Origin: an uncultured Rhodocyclaceae bacterium
GTDB lineage: Bacteria > Pseudomonadota > Gammaproteobacteria > Burkholderiales > Rhodocyclaceae
DNA length: 17,169 bases
Direction: 5' to 3'
Assembly (NCBI GenBank): GCA_903950295.1
Contig: CAJBAP010000397.1
Span: 1-17,169 of the forward strand
Of this stretch, positions 1 through 8,532 are shown piece after piece. The first letter of the stretch is position 1; the number at the start of each line of letters is the position of its first letter. The notes beneath the pieces are model-generated. The model was not told the DNA's origin. It did not search any database and saw only the letters and a list, made by a program, of their open reading frames with translations. Both the position numbers and the translations under genes were made by a program.

Positions 1-480
1 GCACCGTTTCGCAACACCTTGCTGCATCCGCGCCTGTGGCACGTGAATCGCCATTCGGCTGCCGGTGGCGTGGCGGCCGGCTTGTTTTGCGGGCTGATTC
101 CGGGGCCGTTCCAGATGCTCGGCGCGGCCATCTGCGCCGTCGTCTTCCGCGTCAACCTGCCGCTCGCGCTCGTCACCACGCTTTACACCAACCCGTTCAC
201 GATCGTGCCACTCTACCTGGTCGCCTATGGTCTCGGCCGGCTGTTCATTGGCACGAACAATCCCTTCACGCAACCGCCAGAGTACGCAAACAGTCTGGGT
301 GAATGGCTGCAACAACTGATCGTCTGGCTCGGTCAACTGGGATTGCCGCTCGCGCTCGGACTCGTCCTGCTGGCGAGTGGTCTGGCCTTCGCTGGCTACC
401 TGGGCATTCACCTGGCGTGGCGCCTGCATCTGCTGAAAAAACTGGCCCGGCGTAAAGCCCGCCGCCGCAGTCAGGGCTAG
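1..480 (+). CDS. DUF2062 family membrane protein, 5' end cut by the window
   Basis: The reading frame is open from base 1, so the true start lies outside the window; the TTG at 19 is not a convincing start. The visible part (about 159 residues) carries the DUF2062 pattern: an HPRLWHVNRHSAAGGVAAGL segment followed by an amphipathic/membrane stretch with GLIPGPFQM, then a second hydrophobic stretch with TNPFTIVPLYLVAYGLG, and a third hydrophobic segment near the C-terminus before a very basic tail (LARRKARRRSQG). DUF2062 proteins are small inner-membrane proteins of unknown function that in many betaproteobacteria sit near lolC/lolD, which matches this context. The gene converges on the chemotaxis receptor gene with only four bases between stops; I see no clear terminator in that gap. 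Family call is confident; function is unknown. Confidence 0.8.
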   Translation, partial: APFRNTLLHPRLWHVNRHSAAGGVAAGLFCGLIPGPFQMLGAAICAVVFRVNLPLALVTTLYTNPFTIVPLYLVAYGLGRLFIGTNNPFTQPPEYANSLGEWLQQLIVWLGQLGLPLALGLVLLASGLAFAGYLGIHLAWRLHLLKKLARRKARRRSQG

Positions 481-484
481 CGCA

Positions 485-2101
485 CTACACCTTGAAATGG
501 GCAACCGCCGCATCGAGGGTGCGTGACTCCTCCTCGAGTTCGTGCATGGCATGTCCTGCGTTGGCGACGCTTTGCGCGTTTTCGTCGCTCATGCGAGTGA
601 TCTGTTCCACTTGCTGGGCGATCAACTGACTGGCCTGCGTCTGCTCTCCCAGGGCAGAGGAAATATCTTGGGCAAAGCCCTCGCTTTGCAACGAACTGGC
701 GTGAATGCGCTCAATCGACTCCTTGGCGTTTGACGCATAGGTAGCCGTGGTCTCCATCTGAACAACGACATGATGGACATTGTCGACCGCATGGCCGGAA
801 CTTTCCTGGATCGCCTCGATCATGCGGGAAATTTCTGCGGCGGAACTGGTGGTTTTTTCGGCCAGCTTGCGCACTTCGTCGGCAACGACCGCAAAGCCAC
901 GTCCCTGTTCGCCGGCGCGCGCCGCCTCGATAGCGGCATTCAGTGCCAGCAGATTGGTCTGATCCGCCACCTCGCGAATCGTGCTGACGATGCTCGATAT
1001 TTCGTTGGACTGCTGCCCGACACGTTCGATCACATCCGCGGCATCCTTGACCGTGCTGGAAATCTTCATCATCTCGTCGAAGGCATTTTGAATCACGCCG
1101 ACGCCCCGAGTTGCCAGTGCAGATGATTGCCGGTTGGCTGATAGTGCCTGGCTGGCGTTGTCGTGGATGTTGTTGATACTGACGCTCATCTGTTCCACCG
1201 CGGCAGCGACCGCCGAGGTGGCATCGTTCTGGCCATCTACGGCTTGACTGATGCGTTGCAGTGCGCCCGCCATCGAACTGCAGGAACCAGCCGTCATGCG
1301 CGCATTGCCGCCGATCTGGCTGATCAGGTCGCGCAAACTGCTCTGCATACCTGAGAGCGCCCGCAACAAATCACCGGTTTCGTCCTTGCCGCTCGTGTCA
1401 ATGCGATTGGTGAGATTGCCGCCTGCTACCGATGTGGCGGTGTGGATGGCGTCAAGCAAGGGCGCGACGATCTTTCGGGCCAGGACAAGAGAAATCGCGA
1501 TGGCAGCCACCAGTCCAATCAGGAAAACCAAAACATCGACAGCGATCGCATTCGAGGCACGCTCGACCGCAGCGGTAATCAGGTTGTCAGCCTCTTTTTT
1601 CTGCCCCTCAAGCATCTTGCCCAACTCGGTGTTGATGTTGAGAAACCGCTTGTCGGCCGCCTGCATCATGCCCGTGCCGGATGCCAAATCGGATTCCGCC
1701 ATGTCGATGGCCTGGGCGATAGTCTTGCGGTACTTGGCCAGCGGTTCCTCGAAGGCGGCAAGTTCCTGCTTTTCATCTGCTTCGATGTCGCTACGCTCGT
1801 ACATCTTCTTCAAGAGCTGAATTGCGGCATCGGCATGTCCCAGGACGACGGCTGTTTCCTTCTTGATTCTCGCCTCGTCAAAGTTCGCCATGGTGGAAAA
1901 CAGGCGATAAGCGCCCAGATTGGCCTCAAGCAACTCACCGCGACTTTCACTCAAAATGGCGATGTGCTGCATGCCTTTCGTGGCCACCTGATCGAGCGTC
2001 TGCTGCATGTTGCGCATGCCAAGGTAGCTGACGATGCCGAGCACCAGCATCATCATCATGGCCACGAGAGAGGGGATGAGAATTTTCGTCTTGATGTTCA
2101 T
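485..2101 (-). CDS. Methyl-accepting chemotaxis protein, four-helix-bundle sensor type
   Basis: A 538-residue transmembrane chemoreceptor. TM1 is about residues 7-29 and TM2 about 186-208, enclosing a ~155-residue helical periplasmic domain of the 4HB_MCP kind. HAMP follows at about 209-262. The cytoplasmic signalling hairpin tip is at 391-417 ([20 protein letters not shown], then RKLAEKT), the region that contacts CheW and CheA. No C-terminal CheR-docking pentapeptide is present; it ends in AHFKV. I chose the ATG at 2101 with a GGTGAG ribosome site seven bases upstream; a TTG five codons earlier is less likely. It lies 73 bases downstream of a secreted Cache-domain gene on the same strand, so the two may be co-transcribed, although a hairpin sits between them. 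Ligand is unknown. Confidence 0.93.
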   Translation of the reverse strand: MNIKTKILIPSLVAMMMMLVLGIVSYLGMRNMQQTLDQVATKGMQHIAILSESRGELLEANLGAYRLFSTMANFDEARIKKETAVVLGHADAAIQLLKKMYERSDIEADEKQELAAFEEPLAKYRKTIAQAIDMAESDLASGTGMMQAADKRFLNINTELGKMLEGQKKEADNLITAAVERASNAIAVDVLVFLIGLVAAIAISLVLARKIVAPLLDAIHTATSVAGGNLTNRIDTSGKDETGDLLRALSGMQSSLRDLISQIGGNARMTAGSCSSMAGALQRISQAVDGQNDATSAVAAAVEQMSVSINNIHDNASQALSANRQSSALATRGVGVIQNAFDEMMKISSTVKDAADVIERVGQQSNEISSIVSTIREVADQTNLLALNAAIEAARAGEQGRGFAVVADEVRKLAEKTTSSAAEISRMIEAIQESSGHAVDNVHHVVVQMETTATYASNAKESIERIHASSLQSEGFAQDISSALGEQTQASQLIAQQVEQITRMSDENAQSVANAGHAMHELEEESRTLDAAVAHFKV

Positions 2102-2127
2102 GAGGGCACTCACCAAAAGGGAATTAA

Positions 2128-2154
2128 CTGCTGCGAACTGTTCGCTCGCAGCAG
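2128..2154 (-). other. Hairpin between the Cache gene and the chemoreceptor gene
   Basis: Perfect 9-bp inverted repeat, CTGCTGCGA (2128-2136) and TCGCAGCAG (2146-2154), with a 9-base loop. It lies between two minus-strand genes. On that strand it is followed by TTAATTCCCTTTT, which is too broken for a good U-tract. It could be a weak terminator or attenuator, or an mRNA-processing stem setting different levels of the two products. The repeat is seen directly; function is inference. Confidence 0.45.
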
Positions 2155-2174
2155 GGGGTGGCAGCAGTGGTAGA

Positions 2175-2627
2175 TCAGTGCTTGTAGACGCCGGCGCAGA
2201 CGATTACGTCTCCAGCCTTCTCGCAGTACGCAGACTTCGGCAGGACTTTCTTGGAAACCGGGTCGGTGAATTTGTAGTCATGCCAGAACTTGCCCTTGCT
2301 CTTGGCAAACTCGACGCGTTCCTTGACGAATTCCTTGCCGTCGGCATCGGCCAGTTCAATCAGATCCTTGCCGACCTGTTTTTCGTTCTGGCCATGGGCC
2401 AGGCACTTGCCCGTCATGTCATACACCACGGGGTAAAGATCGCGGTTGACCCACTTTTTGTCCTTGCCGGTGATTTCCTTGAAGGCGGCGGCCTTGTCGG
2501 CATTCACGGCCTGTACGGCCTTGGCGACCATTGCTTCTGCCTCCTTGGCGGTCGCGAAATCGTCGGCGGCGAAAGCTGCGAAAGAGAAAAGGGAAAAAGT
2601 AGCAATGATGAGTTTGGACTTACGCAT
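2175..2627 (-). CDS. Secreted single-Cache-domain protein
   Basis: A 150-residue protein with a signal peptide ([20 protein letters not shown], predicted cleavage after residue 20). The mature part matches small periplasmic Cache proteins: a long N-terminal helix, then [34 protein letters not shown], a W-containing strand (FWHDYKF) and [20 protein letters not shown]. Cache domains bind small ligands such as carboxylates or amino acids. There is no membrane anchor or output domain, so it would be a free periplasmic binder, perhaps delivering a ligand to the chemoreceptor encoded next. Three cysteines lie in the mature region and could form a disulfide. The ATG at 2627 is preceded by a strong AAGGAGT ribosome site at six bases; a longer in-frame extension lacks this. 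Domain call confident; partner role inferred. Confidence 0.82.
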   Translation of the reverse strand: MRKSKLIIATFSLFSFAAFAADDFATAKEAEAMVAKAVQAVNADKAAAFKEITGKDKKWVNRDLYPVVYDMTGKCLAHGQNEKQVGKDLIELADADGKEFVKERVEFAKSKGKFWHDYKFTDPVSKKVLPKSAYCEKAGDVIVCAGVYKH

Positions 2628-2727
2628 GTTGATACTCCTTGGATACGGGTGAGAACGAACCGAGGATGCTACATCCACATAAAGATTGCGTCTATGCCCA
2701 TAAGTTTCTCGGCATACATTTCCACGC

Positions 2728-3412
<685 letters not shown>

Positions 3413-3420
<8 letters not shown>

Positions 3421-4675
3421 ACCGCAATGCCTCCGCCGGATTGACACGGGCCGCGCGCCAACTCGGGTAAAGCGTCGCCAGCACCGTCAGCACGAAAGAT
3501 ACCGAAGCGATGATCCACACATCCGACCAGTGCAGATCGGAAGGCAGGTCGGAGATGTAATAGACATCCTTGGCAAGGAACTGGATACCCAGCAGACGCT
3601 CGAGAAATGGCACCACGGTTTCCACGTTCAATGCCAGCGCCACGCCACCCGCAATACCGAGTGCCAAGCCGATCACGCCAATCAACGTGCCCTGGATGAT
3701 GAAGATGCGCATGATGCTGCCGGGGCTCGCCCCCAGCGTGCGCAGGATGGCGATGTCGGCACGCTTGTCGGTCACCGTCATTACCAGCGTCGACACGATG
3801 TTAAAGGCGGCCACCGCGACGATCAGGAGCAAGATGAGGAACATCATGTTTTTTTCGATCTGCACGGCACGGAAGAAGTTGGCGTGGTTGCGCGTCCAGT
3901 CGGAAACACGCAGATCGGCGCCGAGGCTGGCTGCCAGTTCACGCACCACCGTCGGCGCAGTGAAGAGATCATCGAGTTTCAATCTGACGCCGGACACCCG
4001 CTCGTCCATGCGATAGAGCTTCTGCGCATCGGCCATGTGCAGCAGCGCCAGCCCCGAGTCGTATTCGAACATGCCGACTTCAAAGATGCCGACCACGGTA
4101 AATTGCTTCATGCGCGGCAGCACCGCCGCCGGCGTCACCATGCCCTGCGGCGCAATCAACGTCACCTTGTCACCGGCAAAGGCACGCAACGAGTAAGCCA
4201 GTTCAGCCCCGAGAATGATGCCAAACTCTCCCGGCTGGAGCCGTTCCAGCTTGCCGGTCTTCATGTGGCGGGCAAAGTCGGCGACACGGTCTTCCTCTGC
4301 CGGCAGAATGCCGCGCACCATGGCGCCCTTGACTTGGCCATCAAATGAAAGCATGCCCTGCTGCTGAACAAAGGGAGCAGCTGCAATGACACGCGGATGA
4401 CGCGCAACGGCAGCGATGGCTGCCGGCCAGTTTTCCATCTCGCCATCGGCGCCGGAAATCTGCGCGTGGGAAGCAACGCCGAGTATGCGGGTACGCAACT
4501 CCTTCTGAAAACCGTTCATCACCGACAACACGACGATCAACGCCGCCACGCCGAGCGCGAGGCCCAGCATGGAAATCAGTGAAATAAAGGAGATGAAGCG
4601 GTTGCCGCCGCCAGGTTTGCGGGCAGCGGTGTAGCGCAGACCGATCAGCGCTTCAAAATAAGTTTTGCGTGGCAT
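3413..4675 (-). CDS. lolC: Lipoprotein-releasing system permease, LolC/LolE family
   Basis: A 420-residue permease of the LolC/LolE family that extracts mature lipoproteins from the inner membrane. It has the usual N-terminal segment [13 protein letters not shown] then [20 protein letters not shown] (TM1, about 27-52) with [18 protein letters not shown], a large periplasmic MacB-like domain to about 270, and three C-terminal TM helices (about 277-305, 320-345 and 385-405) ending in the family signature [18 protein letters not shown]. It is the only permease here, so a homodimer or a LolF-like hybrid is possible; the second subunit might be elsewhere. The ATG at 4675 has no clear ribosome site. 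A TAGAAT (-10-like) ends only ten bases upstream, so a very short leader is conceivable. A 6-bp stem (4702-4719) lies in the gap after the STAS gene, with no U-tract. Confidence 0.9.
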
Positions 4676-4738
4676 GGAGGCGGCATTCTACCCGCGCGGT
4701 GCCGCCAAGACGCTGGCGGTATGACGGGTTTGCCCCCA

Positions 4739-5044
4739 CTACATAATGGTAAATAATTTAGCAAACTGCATGACATCAAGAACATTCTTGACTACACCCT
4801 TGGCGTTCTCGAGGACTACGGTTTTACCGGATTCACTCGCTTTGTTGCGCAGGAAGAGAAGCATCCCACAGGCCGAACTGTCTATGTAATCAACGGCACC
4901 CAAATCAACGTTGATCTGACTTGTCGACTTTTCATCGCCAATACCCCGAATGGCGTTGTGAAATTTTTGGCTGGAAGCATGATCAAAACGTCCCTGCAAT
5001 TGGATGACTTCCGTCGTACCACGAATTGACTTTTCGATTATCAC
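4739..5044 (-). CDS. STAS-domain protein (anti-anti-sigma factor type)
   Basis: A 101-residue single-domain STAS protein of the SpoIIAA/RsbV class. The key segment is VDYIDSSACGMLLFLRNKA, where Ser56/Ser57 of DSS matches the phosphorylated serine loop of anti-sigma-factor antagonists. The core beta strands (TEVIQLQGRFDH, SQINVDLGAVDYIDSS, KTVVLENAKG) and the C-terminal helix (VKNVLDVMQFAKLF) are all present. The start is GTG at 5044 with GAGGGA five bases upstream; the nearby ATG at 5049 is out of frame and stops after two codons. It lies 40 bases downstream of the cNMP-AckA-PduL fusion on the same strand, so the two are probably co-transcribed. No serine kinase or PP2C phosphatase is visible in the window; its partner must be elsewhere. 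Domain call confident, target unknown. Confidence 0.88.
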   Translation of the reverse strand: MIIEKSIRGTTEVIQLQGRFDHASSQKFHNAIRGIGDEKSTSQINVDLGAVDYIDSSACGMLLFLRNKASESGKTVVLENAKGVVKNVLDVMQFAKLFTIM

Positions 5045-5084
5045 GACATTCCCTCAAAAATTCCTGATAGATGCAGAGGATACA

Positions 5085-7421
5085 TTAGCGCCGGATCTGG
5101 ATCTCATCAATATGGCCGATCATTCCCGTGCGGATACTCGCGGCATTGCCTTCGTCGGTATCGATATGCATCGCCAAGCGGAAATTCGGATTGACCCGCA
5201 CCACCACGTCGCCGAAGATCAACTCGCGATCACCCTCGACGCGCACACGGACGACATACTTATCGCGCAGACCGCGCCGCATGGCATCCTCGGGCGACAT
5301 GTGAATATGCCGCTGAGCACAGATCACTCCATGGGTGATGGTGGTCGAACCATGGGTACCTTCAAGCGTGATGCCCGGGGTATTGGCCAGATCACCGGAT
5401 TCTCTGATCGGCGGCTGGATGCCCAGCTTGAACTGTTCGGTCATGGCGATTTCGACCTGAGTTTCCTTACGGGTCGGGCCGAGCACGCGCACATTGGCGA
5501 TTTTCCCCTTGGGGCCGACCAAGTGCACTTTCTCGGCACAGGCGAACTGGCCGGGTTGCGACAATTCATGCTCCGGAGTCAACTGGTGACCGGGCCCAAA
5601 CAGCTTTTCGACATCGGCCTGCGCAAGGTGAACATGGTGCGCGGAAATCTCGACAGGAATCGGCTCATCCTCCTGCTCGGCGCCGCTGCGGGCGATCAGG
5701 CTGCGTTCGGTGGCGCGCAGTGCTTCCCAAGCCACCAAACGCTCGTCGTTACTGGTGATGACAATGATCTTGACGGGCGAATCATCACTGGAGATCACGG
5801 CGTGCGAAGCCACGGAGCCAAGCGTACGATTCTTCTCTTCGTCGAGACGGATGCCCATGAATTCGAGCCCCTGGCAGGCCAGACTGCGCACCGTGGCACT
5901 GGTTTCACCGATTCGACCAGTGAAGGCCAATACGTCGATGCCACCCATTGCCGCGACATAGGCGCCAACGGTCTTGCGAATCTGATAGCAGTAAGCACGG
6001 TGTGCGAGCAAGGCCCGATGATGGCCTTCGTCTGCGGCAGTCTCGATCTCGCGGATGTCACCGGAAATTCCGGAAATGCCTTTCAAACCACTTTCGGAGT
6101 TGATCAGGCGCGACAATTCTTCGGGCGACATCTTGTAATGCTCCATCAGATGGATCATTACCGCCGGATCGAGGTTGCCGGCGCGGTTGGACATGATCAG
6201 TCCTTCGGACGGCGTCAGCCCCATTGTCGTATCGACCGAACGGCCGTGGTCGATGGCACACATCGACGAGCCAATGCCAAGGTGGCAGGAGACGATTTCC
6301 AGTTCTGAGAGCGGCCGCTTCGTCACCTCCGCCGACTTGAGCGACACGAAGCGGTGCGAGGTACCGTGGAAACCGTAACGGCGGATGCCATCCTTCTTGT
6401 AGTAATCGTAGGGCAGACCGTACATGTAAGCGTAGGTCGGCAGGGTCTGATGGAAGGCGGTGTCGAACACGGCGATGTGCGGCACGGCCGGGAAATACTT
6501 CATCGCCGCCTTGATGCCGTCGAGGTTCACCGGGTTGTGATAGGGCGCAAACACCGCCAACGCCTCGATGTCCTTCATCACATCGGGCGTGATCAGGGTC
6601 GAGCTGTAATACTTGTTGCCACCATGGACGACGCGATGGCCAACAACGACGACTTCCTGCGGCATGAAAACATAGCGGCCGCCCAGTTTGCCGATCTCGT
6701 CGAAAATCGTCGTAAAAAGGTCGGACAGTTCAAAATACGGTCGCGTGTGTTCGATCACCGCCCCTCCGGCATTCAAACGTACGCTCACGTCACCATTTTT
6801 GAGATGATCGAAAATGCCATTTACACTGAGGCTCTCGTCCTCGGTATCGTAGATGCCGAAACGCACCTGCGCGTGACCGACATTCAGTGCGAGGATGCGC
6901 CCCGGCGTTTCTGATTTAAGTTTCAGGGCATACGGGTCGGCGGCATTCGCCAGCGCATGCGACTGCAACTGGCTGCTGTTGAGGTCAATCGCCTTCTCCG
7001 CGTTGGATTTCACCCGCTCGGCCAAGAGGCGCGAGAGAAACATCACCGCCTTGGGTTGGGTCACGATATCGCGGTTGAAAACGCTTTGCGGAATCAACAG
7101 CACGAAGCAGCGATTGCTCGCAATGATGTCGGTCACCGTCCGGTCTCCCGTCAGCAGCGACATTTCGCCGAAGACATCACCGTCGTTGAGTTCGCTGATG
7201 ACAGTACGGTCACCGATTGCCCCGGTCAGCGAGACTTCGGCACGCCCAGTCAGCATCACACCAAAGAACTCGCCCGGGTCACCGCATGCCCGGATCGCCT
7301 CTTTGCCTTCAAAGCTGCGCACCTCGCTGCCAGCCAGAATGCTGTCGATCTTCTCAGGGCTGAATCCATCGAACAGCCGTACTTTTTCACTCAGAAATTG
7401 TTTAATTTCATGGGGAGTCAT
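5085..7421 (-). CDS. Triple fusion: cNMP-binding domain + acetate kinase + PduL-type phosphotransacylase
   Basis: A 778-residue protein with three domains. (1) Residues ~16-125: cyclic-nucleotide-binding fold with the phosphate-binding cassette FGEMSLLTGDRTVTDI (84-99), including the Arg-Thr pair used by cAMP/cGMP binders. (2) ~175-565: acetate/propionate kinase, with HRVVHGG (262-268), APYHNP (292-297), FDTAFHQT (319-326), YGFHGTSH (349-356), CHLGIGSS (379-386) and RAGNLDP (413-419). (3) ~585-775: complete PduL domain with HVH (596-598), GPTRKETQVE (648-657), QRHIHM (703-708) and MHIDTDEGNA (751-760), which hold the two-zinc and phosphate sites of PduL. Expected chemistry: acyl-CoA + Pi to acyl phosphate, then ADP to ATP. 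No secretion signal. ATG at 7421 has GAGAGGT about five bases upstream. Several kinase nucleotide-site residues deviate (see findings). A STAS gene follows. Confidence 0.92.
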   Translation of the reverse strand: MTPHEIKQFLSEKVRLFDGFSPEKIDSILAGSEVRSFEGKEAIRACGDPGEFFGVMLTGRAEVSLTGAIGDRTVISELNDGDVFGEMSLLTGDRTVTDIIASNRCFVLLIPQSVFNRDIVTQPKAVMFLSRLLAERVKSNAEKAIDLNSSQLQSHALANAADPYALKLKSETPGRILALNVGHAQVRFGIYDTEDESLSVNGIFDHLKNGDVSVRLNAGGAVIEHTRPYFELSDLFTTIFDEIGKLGGRYVFMPQEVVVVGHRVVHGGNKYYSSTLITPDVMKDIEALAVFAPYHNPVNLDGIKAAMKYFPAVPHIAVFDTAFHQTLPTYAYMYGLPYDYYKKDGIRRYGFHGTSHRFVSLKSAEVTKRPLSELEIVSCHLGIGSSMCAIDHGRSVDTTMGLTPSEGLIMSNRAGNLDPAVMIHLMEHYKMSPEELSRLINSESGLKGISGISGDIREIETAADEGHHRALLAHRAYCYQIRKTVGAYVAAMGGIDVLAFTGRIGETSATVRSLACQGLEFMGIRLDEEKNRTLGSVASHAVISSDDSPVKIIVITSNDERLVAWEALRATERSLIARSGAEQEDEPIPVEISAHHVHLAQADVEKLFGPGHQLTPEHELSQPGQFACAEKVHLVGPKGKIANVRVLGPTRKETQVEIAMTEQFKLGIQPPIRESGDLANTPGITLEGTHGSTTITHGVICAQRHIHMSPEDAMRRGLRDKYVVRVRVEGDRELIFGDVVVRVNPNFRLAMHIDTDEGNAASIRTGMIGHIDEIQIRR

Positions 7422-7487
7422 GATTTACCTCTCGATGAATTGCATAATTATTCACCGATGAAGTATGGCACAAGAACACACTATTTT

Positions 7488-7500
7488 GTTGCGGTGCAAC
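7488..7500. promoter_or_regulatory. Small inverted repeat in the divergent intergenic region
   Basis: GTTGC-GGT-GCAAC, a perfect 5-bp inverted repeat, in the 118-base gap (7422-7539) between the divergently transcribed fusion gene and the rpfE-like gene. Both promoters must lie in this gap, but I see no convincing -35/-10 pair in either direction. The repeat might be a regulator site; this is weak. Confidence 0.2.
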
Positions 7501-7539
7501 AGGATAAATTGCCAAGAATCATCGTGCTAGCATGTGCCG

Positions 7540-8532
7540 ATGCATTTGACCCTGTTTGTCCCCGGCCTGCTGCTGCCAGGCGAAATCCTCGCCGATACCG
7601 TATTCGACCTGACCGCCCCGAGCTTGTCCCTGATTCTGGGACGCGGGCAGCGTAATGACCTGCCCCTCGATTGGCTTGCCGGGACATTCGGGCTCACCAA
7701 TCCGCTCCCTGCCGCCGCATTACGAAAAGTCGGCGCTGGCGGGACGGCTTCAGGTGAGTGGCTCTGTCTCGATCCGGTGCATTTGCAAGTCTCCCGCGAG
7801 GGCATATCCCTCGCCGACCCAATACATCTTGACCTCACTGCTGAAGAATCGGCCGCCCTGATCGTGGCCATGCAACCACTCTTTGCCACGTGGGGCGAGT
7901 TGTCGGCATCTCACCCCCAGCATTGGGAATTGCGCCTTCACCGCTCCCTGCTACTGGATACCCGGGCGCTTGCTGACTGTATCGGTCTCGCTGTCGATCC
8001 GGAACTGCCTGCCGGTCTGGATGGCCAGGAATGGCGCCGTCTGCTGGCCGAAGCGCAAACCGTTTTGCACGCCCACCAGGTCAATCGCCAACGTGAGGCG
8101 CTGGGCAAGCCGCTCGTCAACAGTCTCTGGCCATGGGGCCAAGGAAAGTTGCCGGAAAAAGTACAAACCGACTACGCCGTCATCTGGAGCGACGATCCGG
8201 TGATTGCTGGCCTGAGTGCCCAAGTGAACATCCCCTGCATTGCTCCGCCCCCATGCTTCCAGGCGGCCGGTGGCGAAGTAATGTGTCACCTCGCCTCACT
8301 GGTCAATCCCGCCCGCATGCATGACGCTCTTGCCTGGCGCCATACGCTCATGATGCTTGAACGCGACTGGCTTGCCCCCTCTGTGGCGGCACTGAAAAAA
8401 GGCGAATGCAAAGCCTTGCGCCTGATCGGCACCGATGTACATGGCACGCCAAAATCCGTCGTGTATTCCCTCGTGCGTGGCAACCTGTGGCGCTTCTGGC
8501 GTCGTCCGCTGCCGCTCACGGATCTGATATGA
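7540..8532 (+). CDS. RpfE-type conserved protein, upstream of and coupled to recJ
   Basis: A 330-residue soluble protein with no catalytic motif I can name. It matches the proteins annotated as RpfE-type regulators in betaproteobacteria and xanthomonads, which lie beside recJ. Recognisable parts are the start HLTLFVPGLLLP, the LCLDPVHLQVSREG segment (about residues 75-88), WPWGQGKLP in the middle and the C-terminal RLIGTDVHGTP/LWRFWRRPLPL. Start: ATG at 7540; a GTG two codons earlier is possible, and neither has a strong ribosome site. The stop overlaps the recJ start (ATGA), so translation is probably coupled. Residues 62-70 (RKVGAGGTA) are encoded by an interspersed repeat copy in what is probably a loop. 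The biochemical role is unknown; the name comes from gene-neighbour history, not a demonstrated activity. Confidence 0.75.
   Translation: MHLTLFVPGLLLPGEILADTVFDLTAPSLSLILGRGQRNDLPLDWLAGTFGLTNPLPAAALRKVGAGGTASGEWLCLDPVHLQVSREGISLADPIHLDLTAEESAALIVAMQPLFATWGELSASHPQHWELRLHRSLLLDTRALADCIGLAVDPELPAGLDGQEWRRLLAEAQTVLHAHQVNRQREALGKPLVNSLWPWGQGKLPEKVQTDYAVIWSDDPVIAGLSAQVNIPCIAPPPCFQAAGGEVMCHLASLVNPARMHDALAWRHTLMMLERDWLAPSVAALKKGECKALRLIGTDVHGTPKSVVYSLVRGNLWRFWRRPLPLTDLI
7725..7748 (+). repeat. Interspersed repeat copy B, in-frame within the rpfE-like gene
   Basis: AAAAGTCGGCGCTGGCGGGA plus CGGC. It is identical over 24 bases to the intergenic copy at 11730. It adds no stop and no frameshift, and encodes RKVGAGGTA. 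Confidence 0.85.

Noticed and set aside
4702..4719. Stem CCGCCA/TGGCGG between the STAS gene and lolC
   Set aside because: Only 6 bp, with no U-run on the minus strand; not enough to call a terminator.
5004..6308. 434-residue plus-strand open frame opposite the fusion gene
   Set aside because: Antisense of conserved PduL and acetate kinase codons; long antisense frames are common in high-G+C coding DNA.
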